NCBI GenBank assembly: GCA_958477465.1
Contig: CAUEFX010000042.1
Span: forward strand, 1 to 38,114
Direction: 5' to 3'
Length of the DNA: 38,114 nt
Source of the DNA: an uncultured Bacteroides sp.
GTDB lineage: Bacteria; Bacteroidota; Bacteroidia; Bacteroidales; Bacteroidaceae
The notes under the pieces are model-generated. The model saw only the letters and a list, made by a program, of their open reading frames with translations, made no database searches and was not told the DNA's origin. How positions within the stretch are numbered: the first letter of the stretch is position 1; every line of letters starts with the position of its first letter. The translations under genes were made by a program, and so were the position numbers. Of this stretch, positions 24,647-32,772 are shown one piece after another.

Positions 24647-25261
24647 ATGTTGAAACAAAATTCAGAATTGCGTGCAGAAGCACGTGCTGCTCTTTCCGGT
24701 AAATGGGTGATGGCAGCGATTGCTACTTTAGTTTACAGTGCAGTGGTCGGTGGATTGTCTGCCATCCCGGTGGTTGGAATCGTGGTTCTTCTGCTGACGT
24801 TGCCGATAACTTATGGTTATGCCATTGTGATATTGAATGTATTCAGAGGCAGTGATGTGAATATCGGAGGTCTGTTTGACGGATTCAATGATTACGGACG
24901 TATCATCGGTACCAAATTGCTTCAGAATATTTATATAGCGTTGTGGACGTTGCTATTGATTATTCCGGGTATCATTAAAGGTTATTCGTATGCAATGACC
25001 GATTTTATATTGAAAGATCAACCCGAACTGGCTAATAACGCTGCTATTGAAAAGAGTATGGCCATGATGGATGGCAACAAGATGAAGCTGTTCCTGCTCG
25101 ATCTTAGCTTTATCGGTTGGGCTATCTTGTGTCTTTTCACATTCGGTATCGGATACTTCTTCTTGCAGCCTTACGTACAGGCCGCTCATGCTGCTTTCTA
25201 TGCAGATTTGAAAGCACAGGCAGTAGAAGAAGTGATCGTAGAAACGACAGTGGAAATCTAA
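24647..25261 (+). CDS. DUF975 family membrane protein
   Basis: 204 residues. The N-terminus NSELRAEARAALSGKWVMAAIATLVYS is the hallmark of DUF975. About five hydrophobic segments follow (near 20-40, 42-65, 95-118, 150-180), with the conserved IPGIIKGYSYAMTDFILKDQPELANNAAIEKSMAMMDGNK between them. Integral inner-membrane protein of unknown function. Last gene of the mnmA set, closed by the terminator at 25298. Confidence 0.88.
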   Translation: MLKQNSELRAEARAALSGKWVMAAIATLVYSAVVGGLSAIPVVGIVVLLLTLPITYGYAIVILNVFRGSDVNIGGLFDGFNDYGRIIGTKLLQNIYIALWTLLLIIPGIIKGYSYAMTDFILKDQPELANNAAIEKSMAMMDGNKMKLFLLDLSFIGWAILCLFTFGIGYFFLQPYVQAAHAAFYADLKAQAVEEVIVETTVEI

Positions 25262-25297
25262 GCTGCGGAAAACGAAGCGGGTGTTTATATCCTTAAT

Positions 25298-25333
25298 AAT
25301 GGAGTATGGAGAAATCTGTACTCCATTTATTTT
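25298..25333 (+). terminator. Terminator after the DUF975 gene
   Basis: AATGGAGTA (25298-25306) and TACTCCATT (25319-25327) form a perfect 9-bp stem followed by TATTTTT. Its T tract overlaps the next promoter's -33 region. Confidence 0.75.
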
Positions 25334-25363
25334 TGCCGTTTACGCCGAAAGTCAGTAACTTTG
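25332..25363 (+). promoter_or_regulatory. Consensus promoter of trmB
   Basis: TTTG (25332-25335), 20-nt spacer, TAACTTTG (25356-25363), exact. The start near 25370 leaves a ~15-nt leader and rules out an in-frame TTG start at 25361. Confidence 0.78.
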
Positions 25364-25384
25364 CAATCTAATCGCAATTATTGT

Positions 25385-26143
25385 ATGGGAAAAGGGAAAT
25401 TAGAGAAATTTGCCGATATGGCAAGCTATCCGCATGTGTTTGAGTATCCTTACTCGGTGGCGGACAATGTGTCTTTCGACATGAAAGGCAAGTGGCATGA
25501 AAAGTTTTTCGGCAATGACCGTCCGATTGTTCTCGAATTGGGCTGTGGTCGGGGAGAGTATACCGTGGGCCTGGCAAAGATGTTTCCCGATAAGAATTTC
25601 ATCGGCGTCGACATTAAAGGGGCACGCATGTGGACCGGAGCCACCGATGCCCTGCGGGCGGGAATGAAGAACGTCGCCTTTTTGCGTACCAACATCGAGA
25701 TTATCGACCGCTTTTTTGCTCCGGAAGAGGTGAGTGAGATCTGGCTGACTTTTTCCGATCCGCAGATGAAGAAAGCAACCAAGCGATTGACCTCCACATA
25801 CTTCATGGAGCGTTATCGCCGTTTCCTTAAGCCGGACGGCATCATTCATCTGAAAACAGACAGCAACTTTATGTTCACCTATACCCGTTACATGATTGAG
25901 GAAAACCGTTTCCCCGTAGATTTTATGACGGAGGATCTGTATCATTCCGATCTTGTAGATGATATTCTGGGTATTAAAACTTATTATGAACAACAGTGGC
26001 TCGATCGTGGTTTAAGCATAAAGTACATCAAGTTCCGGCTTCCCCAAGACGGAGAATTGCATGAACCGGACATTGAAATAGAGCTTGATTCGTATCGCAG
26101 CTATAACCGTAGCAAGCGGAGCGGGTTGCAGACCAGCAAGTGA
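25385..26143 (+). CDS. trmB: tRNA (guanine-N7-)-methyltransferase TrmB
   Basis: 252 residues from the ATG (MGKGKLEKFADM). Class I methyltransferase: the SAM motif VLELGCGRGEYTVGLA is followed by FIGVDIKGARMWTGA. The family catalytic stretch is LTFSDPQMKKATKRLTS, a Bacteroidetes variant of the usual DPWPKKRH motif. DGIIHLKTDS is also typical. It makes m7G46 in the variable loop of many tRNAs. The repeat element and mrp follow. Confidence 0.93.
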   Translation: MGKGKLEKFADMASYPHVFEYPYSVADNVSFDMKGKWHEKFFGNDRPIVLELGCGRGEYTVGLAKMFPDKNFIGVDIKGARMWTGATDALRAGMKNVAFLRTNIEIIDRFFAPEEVSEIWLTFSDPQMKKATKRLTSTYFMERYRRFLKPDGIIHLKTDSNFMFTYTRYMIEENRFPVDFMTEDLYHSDLVDDILGIKTYYEQQWLDRGLSIKYIKFRLPQDGELHEPDIEIELDSYRSYNRSKRSGLQTSK

Positions 26144-26146
26144 AAG

Positions 26147-26219
26147 GATTTACGATTTTACGATTTATCAAGTCGTAAATCATCAGTTATCATTTATCAA
26201 TCGTAAATAGTCAAATTGT
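26147..26219 (+). repeat. AATCGTAAA iterated-word element, trmB-mrp spacer
   Basis: TTTACGAT/TTTTACGATTTA copies come first (reverse orientation, 26147-26165). Forward copies follow: TCGTAAATC (26173-26181), AATCGTAAAT near 26200 and the weaker ATTGTAAAT near 26216. GATTTACGA (26147-26155) and TCGTAAATC (26173-26181) form a perfect 9-bp inverted repeat. It begins three bases after the trmB stop and runs to within a few bases of the mrp ATG. Confidence 0.85.
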
Positions 26220-26227
26220 AAATAGCT

Positions 26228-27334
26228 ATGTCGCTTTATCCTAAGTTAATATTAGATGCACTGGCAACAGTGCGTTATCCGGGTACCGGAAAGAATCTTG
26301 TTGAAGCCGGTATGGTGGAAGATGACATCCGTATCGAAGGAATGAAAGTCTCTTTTTCCCTAATCTTTGAGAAGCCTACCGATCCTTTTATGAAGTCGGT
26401 GGTTAAGGCTGCCGAAACGGCTATCCTTACTTATGTGGGCAAAGAGGTGGAAATCGTAGGCAATATCAAAGTAAAGACCGTTCAGACGGCACGTCCGGAA
26501 GTCGGGAAGTTATTGCCGCAGGTAAAGAATATCATCGGTATCTCTTCCGGAAAGGGAGGTGTCGGAAAATCTACCGTAGCCGCCAATCTGGCTGTGGCTC
26601 TTGCCAAGTTGGGTTATAAGGTGGGATTGCTGGATGCCGATATTTTCGGTCCTTCCATGCCGAAGATGTTTCAGGTGGAAGATGCCCGACCGTATGCCGA
26701 GAAGATAGACGGTCGAGACATGATTATTCCTGTAGAAAAGTATGGGGTGAAACTGCTTTCCATAGGCTTCTTTGTCGATCCGGATCAGGCTACCTTGTGG
26801 CGTGGAGGAATGGCAAGCAATGCATTGAAACAGCTTATCGGTGATGCAGACTGGGGAGAACTGGATTATTTCCTTATCGACTTGCCGCCGGGTACGAGCG
26901 ATATCCATCTGACTGTGGTGCAGACATTGGCTATGACCGGTGCCGTGGTGGTCAGTACTCCGCAGGCGGTTGCTCTGGCAGATGCCCGCAAAGGCATCAA
27001 TATGTTTACCAATGATAAGGTGAATGTGCCGATTTTGGGGCTGGTGGAGAATATGGCCTGGTTTACTCCTGCCGAACTGCCGGAAAATAAATATTATATT
27101 TTCGGTCGTGAAGGTGCCAAGAAGTTGGCCGAAGAGATGAATGTACCGTTGTTGGGGCAGATACCTATCGTACAGAGTATTTGTGAAAACGGTGATAAAG
27201 GTACTCCCGTTGCATTGGATGAAAATACGGTGACCGGCCGTGCTTTCCTGGCATTGGCAGCAGCCGTGGTCCGACAGGTAGATCGCAGGAATATAGAGAA
27301 AGCTCCTACTCGGATTGTAGAGATGCACAAGTAA
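26228..27334 (+). CDS. Mrp/ApbC-type P-loop ATPase without CXXC
   Basis: 368 residues. The N-terminal MIP18/DUF59 domain covers ~1-85. The ParA/MinD-like ATPase begins with the deviant Walker A SGKGGVGKST (107-116), then GLLDADIFGPSMPKM and DYFLIDLPPGTSD. Mrp/ApbC/NBP35 proteins carry and transfer Fe-S clusters. In ApbC two C-terminal cysteines (CXXC) hold the cluster; here the matching place reads ENMAWFTPAELPENKYYIFG with no cysteine. The scaffold function is therefore uncertain or works differently. A bidirectional terminator follows. Confidence 0.88.
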   Translation: MSLYPKLILDALATVRYPGTGKNLVEAGMVEDDIRIEGMKVSFSLIFEKPTDPFMKSVVKAAETAILTYVGKEVEIVGNIKVKTVQTARPEVGKLLPQVKNIIGISSGKGGVGKSTVAANLAVALAKLGYKVGLLDADIFGPSMPKMFQVEDARPYAEKIDGRDMIIPVEKYGVKLLSIGFFVDPDQATLWRGGMASNALKQLIGDADWGELDYFLIDLPPGTSDIHLTVVQTLAMTGAVVVSTPQAVALADARKGINMFTNDKVNVPILGLVENMAWFTPAELPENKYYIFGREGAKKLAEEMNVPLLGQIPIVQSICENGDKGTPVALDENTVTGRAFLALAAAVVRQVDRRNIEKAPTRIVEMHK

Positions 27335-27431
27335 TCCGTTTCAATGCATTATCCATTTGTTGTTGCTTAAAGAATAGGATTCATTGTTATTTGCAGGAAT
27401 AAGTACCTATAGAATCAGTGTTTTATATATG

Positions 27432-27482
27432 AAAAAGGAAGAAGGGACACCATGAAATGACGGGTCCTTCTTCCTTTTTTTT
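27432..27482. terminator. Bidirectional terminator
   Basis: AAAAAGGAAGAAGGGAC (27432-27448) pairs with GTCCTTCTTCCTTTTT (from 27464) with one bulge, with A and T tracts outside. It serves mrp (plus) and the M56 gene (minus), which converge here. Confidence 0.88.
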
Positions 27483-27512
27483 AATTAATGTATTGTGAGA
27501 GAGAGTTTTCTT

Positions 27513-29549
27513 CTACTGGAGTTTGAAATTGATGGGGAGTGTGTATTGCACGGCCACTGCTTCCCCTTTGTTCTTTCCGGACTCCCAACGCGGCATGCCT
27601 GTAACTACACGTATTGCTTCCGCATCCAGTGAGGGGGATACGCTTTGTACGATCTTCGGATTGGTAACGCGCCCCTCCTTATCGATCGTGATCTGTACCA
27701 CCACGCGTCCCTGTGTCTTACTTTTCTGGGCATCGATAGGGTATTTGATACTTTTTGCCAGATAGAGCATCAGGCCGTTTGTCCCACCGGGATATTTAGG
27801 CATCTCTTCAGCATTCTCGAGTACATTCTCCGGTACGTTTGTTACCGTATTGTTGTCTGGAGCATATCCTATTACGACGACTTCATCCAGTTTGCTGTTT
27901 TTTATTTCTTCGGCTTTCGGTTCGTCCAGTCTGAAATGGATGGGAACGGTATAACGGACACGTACCTCTTTTCCCCCTTGCGTACCGGGAGTCCATTTGG
28001 GCATGGTCGATAATAGCCGTATGGCTTCTGCATCCAGTTCCGGACTGACAGACCGCATGATTGTCGGTTCACTGATTGAACCGTCTTTTTCTACGATGAA
28101 ACTGGCGATGACGCGTCCTTGTATCTTTTCCTGCTGTGCTTTCGCAGGATAACGCAGATTCTTGCCAATATATTCCATCAGAGCCGTTTGGCCTCCGGGG
28201 AAGACAGGCATTCTCTCAACCACATCGAAGGTCTCCATGTTTTCTTCTATATTTTTTTGGGCAGCCTTACTGAAGAGTACTATTCTCAAGTTGAGGCGGT
28301 CTTGGTTTCTGATATTCATAGAAGCAGAAATATCTTTGCTGTCAATGGTGATTGTGGTGATACCTTCTATTGCCTTGAAAGAGAATCTACCGTCAGAATC
28401 AGTCTTTGTATTCGGGATACTTATTTTCTGAGAAGTCCCGTCATTCAGAATTGCTGCTCCTAATGTGGCGTTAGCCAGTCCTTTCCCCGTGTCGTCAACC
28501 ACGACTCCTTTGTATTCCACTTTCTTTTCTTGGTGGGGAGTTGCAGCCGGAGTTATGGGCTCGGAGGTTTCTGTGGCAACAGCCGGTTGCATTTCGTCTA
28601 TCTGCCCTGTTTTTTCCTCAACGGCTTGTATCACGTCTTTGGCGAAATCCTTTGTTGTCCGGGCCACTACTTCGATGTTGCTGATTATCATCAGCAGGGC
28701 AGCCAGTGGAAGAAACATCAGATATTTGGTTCTTCCTATTCTTTTCGTTCTTTTTTTGTTCATCATTGTAATTCTGTTTTTGAGAGGTAAAACATTGAAA
28801 CTATTATAAAGAGTTGCTGCAGCCTTATGATGAGCCAGTCCCAACAAGTGATACTGGTATGTTTTGTAATCATATCCTGTTTGTAGTACATGCTGGTCGG
28901 CCATGTATTCCAGATTATTTCGTATTTCGCGCTTCATGAGCCAGGCAAAAGGATTGAACCAGCAGGCGATGCACATCCAGTCGGCGAGTATTACATCGAT
29001 CGAGTGCATTTGCCGGGCATGAGTTAGCTCATGTACCAGTATTTCGGACAATTCTTCTTCCGTATGTGATTCAGGATGGATGAAGATCCAATGGAAAAAG
29101 GAGAATGGACCGTTTGCTTTATCCAAGGCATATACATGTATACCCTGTATTTGTATTGCCTTACATCGTATTCTTAAACGGATAATGCCGGTTAGCTGTA
29201 CGATGAAACGGCCAGAGAGGAGAATGACCCCACACAAATAAATCGCTTTGAGCGAAGTGAATGCTATGTCTTTCCAGTTGACACCGGCAGTTATCGTCAC
29301 CTCATTAATTTCTATTTCCGAGAGCAGCGTTGTGGCATAAAGATCGGCCATTGCCACCATGGGTTCGTGTGCTTTTACCCAATCCTGCAGGTTGAGCATC
29401 GGGTAGAGGAATGAAATTCCAAGAAAGCCGAGCAATGCCGTCCGACGCCAATGAAAGAAGGTATCCTTATGCAGGAACAACCGGTAAAAGGCGTAGAACA
29501 GTGCAATGCCTACGTTGATCTTCAGAAAATATGCAAGTTCCGGAGTCAT
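27513..29549 (-). CDS. BlaR1/MecR1-like M56 peptidase with two TonB C-terminal domains
   Basis: 678 residues. Four membrane helices lie in the first ~300 residues (near 8-26, 37-53, 97-120, 277-294). The M56 zinc site is HELTH (173-177) with likely third ligand E214 in EYMAD. Past the last helix come a Pro/Thr linker, a carboxypeptidase-like beta domain (~335-405, VEYKGVVVDDTGKGLANATL) and two TonB C-terminal-like domains, each with a YP...QGRV...V...SPxLDAEAIR...MPxW pattern (~450-540 and ~580-678). BlaR1-type sensors cut their BlaI partner on stimulus; the partner gene is just upstream. The TonB domains replace the penicillin-binding sensor domain, so beta-lactam sensing is not implied. Confidence 0.92.
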   Translation of the reverse strand: MTPELAYFLKINVGIALFYAFYRLFLHKDTFFHWRRTALLGFLGISFLYPMLNLQDWVKAHEPMVAMADLYATTLLSEIEINEVTITAGVNWKDIAFTSLKAIYLCGVILLSGRFIVQLTGIIRLRIRCKAIQIQGIHVYALDKANGPFSFFHWIFIHPESHTEEELSEILVHELTHARQMHSIDVILADWMCIACWFNPFAWLMKREIRNNLEYMADQHVLQTGYDYKTYQYHLLGLAHHKAAATLYNSFNVLPLKNRITMMNKKRTKRIGRTKYLMFLPLAALLMIISNIEVVARTTKDFAKDVIQAVEEKTGQIDEMQPAVATETSEPITPAATPHQEKKVEYKGVVVDDTGKGLANATLGAAILNDGTSQKISIPNTKTDSDGRFSFKAIEGITTITIDSKDISASMNIRNQDRLNLRIVLFSKAAQKNIEENMETFDVVERMPVFPGGQTALMEYIGKNLRYPAKAQQEKIQGRVIASFIVEKDGSISEPTIMRSVSPELDAEAIRLLSTMPKWTPGTQGGKEVRVRYTVPIHFRLDEPKAEEIKNSKLDEVVVIGYAPDNNTVTNVPENVLENAEEMPKYPGGTNGLMLYLAKSIKYPIDAQKSKTQGRVVVQITIDKEGRVTNPKIVQSVSPSLDAEAIRVVTGMPRWESGKNKGEAVAVQYTLPINFKLQ

Positions 29550-29570
29550 GATTCTATAGTTTATCCGTTG

Positions 29571-29933
29571 TTATTCTTTGCCTTTTTCAATCATATCGAT
29601 GATCTCCTTCAGGTCATTGGCCGAAATTTTCTGCTCTTTGGCAAAAAAGGAAACCATCTCTTTATAAGAATTCTCAAAGTAATTCCGTACTACTCCGCTC
29701 ATAAAGCTTCGTTTGTATTCGCTTTCCCGTATGGCGGGAGTGTATTGATAGGTATTGCCAATACGTCGGGCCGTTACATATCCTTTGCGCTCAAGGTTTT
29801 TCACTATCGATGCAATGGTAGTGTAAGGGGGAACAGGTGGTTCGTATTTGGCTACTATCTCTTTTACAAAACAGTTTCCCAGTTCCCAGATGTAGATCAT
29901 TACTTCTTCTTCTTGTATAGTTAGCTTTTCCAT
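29571..29933 (-). CDS. BlaI/MecI/CopY-family repressor
   Basis: 120 residues. The N-terminal winged helix (LTIQEEEVMIYIWELGNCFVKEIVAKY... YTTIASIVKNLERKGYVTARRIGNTYQYTP) is followed by a dimerisation tail. Family members bind inverted repeats as dimers and are inactivated by proteolysis. The M56 gene lies 21 bases downstream, making a standard repressor-sensor pair. A perfect TACGAA-TGT-TTCGTA palindrome lies on its promoter, which suggests autorepression. Confidence 0.92.
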   Translation of the reverse strand: MEKLTIQEEEVMIYIWELGNCFVKEIVAKYEPPVPPYTTIASIVKNLERKGYVTARRIGNTYQYTPAIRESEYKRSFMSGVVRNYFENSYKEMVSFFAKEQKISANDLKEIIDMIEKGKE

Positions 29934-29960
29934 GGAGTTTGTTTAATTACGATTATGATG

Positions 29961-29991
29961 CAAATCTACGAATGTTTCGTAATAATGCAAT
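29961..29991 (-). promoter_or_regulatory. Promoter and operator of the BlaI-M56 operon
   Basis: On the minus strand: ATTG (29991-29988), 19-nt spacer, exact -7 TAGATTTG (29968-29961). The palindrome TACGAATGTTTCGTA (29967-29981) covers the spacer up to the -7. An extra half-site ATTACGA lies at 29946-29952. Confidence 0.65.
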
Positions 29992-30108
29992 GATCAGTGG
30001 GTTAAATAATGCAAAAGGGGGAGAGGAATATAAAAAAGGAGGCACTTAAACACTTGAAGCGTAGAAATAGCCTTTGTTACAGACTCTTATAACACAGGCC
30101 CTTATAAC

Positions 30109-30154
30109 GAAGTGTGCCCCAAAAGTTAAACACAAAACTTTTGGGGCACACTTC
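30109..30154. repeat. Perfect 19-bp inverted repeat with 8-nt loop
   Basis: GAAGTGTGCCCCAAAAGTT (30109-30127) and its exact complement (30136-30154) surround AAACACAA. There is no T tract on either side. It follows the ABC permease gene (minus strand) and precedes the BlaI promoter. It could be a terminator-like processing hairpin or a small transposon-derived (MITE-like) element. Confidence 0.8.
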
Positions 30155-30200
30155 ACTACAGGAATAGTTTTGCGGACAAGAGAATTGGGATACCCGAGTT

Positions 30201-31490
30201 TCAGATTTGAAGCATTGGATCCGGATCGGGCAGTTTGTGCGAAAGATGAGCTCTGTTTTCCCTCTCTTTCAGCTCCTTATATCTCTCGATGGCATGTTTA
30301 CGGCTCGTTATGATTTGCCTGCGGTATACGAGGCAAGTCGTCAGGAAATAGAAACCGGCCTGCAGCCACAAGGCTTTGTATTCGAATGTAACCTCGCTTA
30401 ATGTACCTCCCATGTTGTTGATACGTACAAAGCCATTGATGCCGAAAGTCGATGGGAATACGTAAGAGAAATATTTCCAGAACGGAGGGATGGCAGCTCC
30501 CGGCCAGGATATTCCGGAGATGAACAGCAGAGGAACGGATGTAAACACGAATAGCAGCATGCACGTTTCCCGGTTGCGGATGGCAATGGAAGCTGTCATG
30601 GCAAAAAAGATGCAGGCCGATAAGTAGGGTAGCATGAACAGGGCAAGCGTGCCCGATTGTCCTATCTGGTTCAGGCTGAAAATCCGTGGTACTACGCATA
30701 GGACATACACCGATACCAGCGAATAGACCATATAATAGCTCAAGCCTTTCCCCATGACAATACGCAGTGTGCCGTTGTAATGCCGGTTGATAGGTACAAG
30801 ATCTTTGAAACGGTTCTGTTCGCGTGCGGTTCCTGCCGAGAGACCGATGCCGAGCAGCAAGGTCTGCTGAATCAGCAAAACCAATACGGCCGGAATGAGG
30901 AAAGCGGCAAAACCGTTGGTCGGGTTGAACATGGCGACGTCTTCATATTCTATCGGGTAACCGGTAATTTCATCCTGGCGGGCGGTTGTGTTTCCGGCAC
31001 GTTCTATCTTGATGTCCCGGTTCATGTCCAGTGACACCGCCGTATTGGCAAGCAGTATACTCTTATAATAAAGCAGCCCGCTCATGTCACAGTAGATGCT
31101 TACTTTCGTCTGTTTGCCTTGCGCAATGTTCCGGCTGAATTCCGAAGGAATATAGATGATGCCGTAAGCCAGGCGGTCTTTCAGCATCTGCTTGGCCTCT
31201 TCCATGTCGGCACAATAAGCTACGATATTGACATCGGGGGTTGCATCCACTTTTCTGAGATATTCGCGGCTCAACGAGCTGCGTGAGGTATCGACTACAA
31301 CGGCGGGTACTTCACGCACCACCTCATTCGTATAGATAAATCCGTAGATAAGCGGATATACCAGCGGCACGAGTATAAAGAATATGAGTACCCCCTGATC
31401 GCGGAAAGTAGTACGGAATTCTCGCAACCAGATATAAAACAGGTCATTGATACCTTGCTTTACTTTGTCTTTGAATGTAATCTCTTTCAT
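30201..31490 (-). CDS. ABC-2 type transporter permease (second copy)
   Basis: 429 residues. One N-terminal membrane helix (FFILVPLVYPLIYGFIYT), a ~150-residue periplasmic domain (EVPAVVVDTSRSSLSREYLRKVDATPDVNIVAYC...), then five C-terminal helices: the ABC-2 / YhgE-YbhS-type layout. PAVLVLLIQQTLLLGIGLSAGTAREQNRF and SWPGAAIPPFWKYFSYVFPSTFGINGF are family motifs. There is no Walker motif, so it needs a separate ATPase. Its ATG overlaps the stop of the first permease by one base, implying coupled synthesis and a heterodimer. Confidence 0.88.
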   Translation of the reverse strand: MKEITFKDKVKQGINDLFYIWLREFRTTFRDQGVLIFFILVPLVYPLIYGFIYTNEVVREVPAVVVDTSRSSLSREYLRKVDATPDVNIVAYCADMEEAKQMLKDRLAYGIIYIPSEFSRNIAQGKQTKVSIYCDMSGLLYYKSILLANTAVSLDMNRDIKIERAGNTTARQDEITGYPIEYEDVAMFNPTNGFAAFLIPAVLVLLIQQTLLLGIGLSAGTAREQNRFKDLVPINRHYNGTLRIVMGKGLSYYMVYSLVSVYVLCVVPRIFSLNQIGQSGTLALFMLPYLSACIFFAMTASIAIRNRETCMLLFVFTSVPLLFISGISWPGAAIPPFWKYFSYVFPSTFGINGFVRINNMGGTLSEVTFEYKALWLQAGFYFLTTCLVYRRQIITSRKHAIERYKELKERENRAHLSHKLPDPDPMLQI

Positions 31491-32671
31491 CAGGGTACGT
31501 ATTTATAGTATATCAATGCTTCTTTCAGGCGATGGATCACAAGGAAAGGAAGCATCATGAATATCAGTAATGCCATATAGTTGGGCCAGGAATAGATCAT
31601 GCTGTAACCATTGAGCGCCTGGTCTACGTAAATAAGAAAATAGTGGCGCAGCGGAAATAGATTGCTCAGTGCCTGTAAGACGGGGTGCATCGCCATTACC
31701 GGAAACGAAAAACCGGAGATGGAGAAAGAGATGACTCCCCACAGGGATGCGAAGCTTAATCCGAGACGCAGGGTAGGCAGGGTGCCTATCATCACGATGC
31801 CGCAGCATTGGGAGGCAAGCACCAGGCAGAGGGAGGCCAATATCATCGGCAGGATGCCGCTGTTGCACGGGAAGTGCAGGAACCCATATAGATATACATT
31901 ATAGAAGATACCCATGATGAAGAATATTACCGTATGTGGCAACAGTTTGCCTGCCAAGGCTATGTATATGGAGTTGTTGCTCATGCGCAGCCATTCGCGG
32001 GCCGTGCGGTCTTTGATCTCCGTACCGATGGAGTATACGGTTATCATGAATATCATCAGCATGAGTACGCCCGGCACTAATGTGTTGCACAGATATACGG
32101 AGTAGTTCAGCCAAGGGTTGTTCAGCGGGTGCGTATCGATTACAATCGGCTGCAGAAATCCCATTGCCTGCTCTTCGGTAGCCCCTTTGGCATAGAGAAC
32201 CGAGCGTCCGGCTGCTCCTGCTGCCAGTTCGCTCATCATCTTCATGTCTTTGAACAGCAAAGAACCTGCTATGAGATAAGAGTTGTTGGTATAGAATGAA
32301 ATTTTGGGCTGCCGTTGGCTTTGGGCATCTGCCGACAAGCCTTTGGGGATATAAAAGAAACCGTAAATCTTCCCTTCCTGTACGGCAATGCGGGCATCGG
32401 CTATATTGCCGTAACGTGCCACTACGCTTGTCTGTCCGAAAGCATCCAGATTACGGATCAGGTTTCGCGAGGTGGTGGACTGGTCCATATCCACTGCACC
32501 GACAGGCAGATTGGTCGGCAGACCAGACCCCATCAGCGTGGTGAAGAATATGTAGCAGAATAGCGGTGCAATCACCATGCAAAAGAGATAAAGCGGACGC
32601 GAGACGAGACGGCGGCATTCGCGTTTCATGACGAGCCACAAGGCGATGTATTTCTTCTCTCTTTCTTTCAT
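31490..32671 (-). CDS. ABC-2 type transporter permease (first copy)
   Basis: 393 residues with the same architecture: basic N-terminus, helix at ~25-45, periplasmic domain (LPVGAVDMDQSTTSRNLIRNLDAF... KIYGFFYIPKGL), then helices including LVPGVLMLMIFMITVYSIGTEIKDRTAREWL and SFSISGFSFPVMAMHPVLQALSNLFPLRHYF. It pairs with the downstream permease. It lies after hlyD across a spacer with an inverted repeat. No nucleotide-binding protein is encoded in the operon. Confidence 0.88.
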   Translation of the reverse strand: MKEREKKYIALWLVMKRECRRLVSRPLYLFCMVIAPLFCYIFFTTLMGSGLPTNLPVGAVDMDQSTTSRNLIRNLDAFGQTSVVARYGNIADARIAVQEGKIYGFFYIPKGLSADAQSQRQPKISFYTNNSYLIAGSLLFKDMKMMSELAAGAAGRSVLYAKGATEEQAMGFLQPIVIDTHPLNNPWLNYSVYLCNTLVPGVLMLMIFMITVYSIGTEIKDRTAREWLRMSNNSIYIALAGKLLPHTVIFFIMGIFYNVYLYGFLHFPCNSGILPMILASLCLVLASQCCGIVMIGTLPTLRLGLSFASLWGVISFSISGFSFPVMAMHPVLQALSNLFPLRHYFLIYVDQALNGYSMIYSWPNYMALLIFMMLPFLVIHRLKEALIYYKYVP

Positions 32672-32693
32672 AATTCAGTTATATGTGAATAAT

Positions 32694-32770
32694 GGCCAAT
32701 ATAAATAATGTGCCAATATGCCAATTACTTTGCAGCATATTAGCATAGCGCAGCCAATTGGCACATTATT
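32694..32770. repeat. TGCCAAT iterated-word inverted repeat, hlyD-permease spacer
   Basis: AATAATGTGCCAAT (32704-32717) and its exact complement (32757-32770) frame the element. Further direct copies are GGCCAAT (32694), TGCCAAT (32719) and AGCCAAT (32752). It ends two bases from the hlyD stop and fills most of the 101-bp gap. Confidence 0.85.
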
Positions 32771-32772
32771 AA

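Noticed and set aside
25361..25384. Upstream TTG start for trmB
   Set aside because: It falls inside the -7 box; the ATG at 25385 fits the promoter.
27513..29933. Beta-lactam resistance regulation
   Set aside because: The repressor-sensor pair resembles BlaI-BlaR1, but there is no penicillin-binding sensor domain and no beta-lactamase gene nearby.
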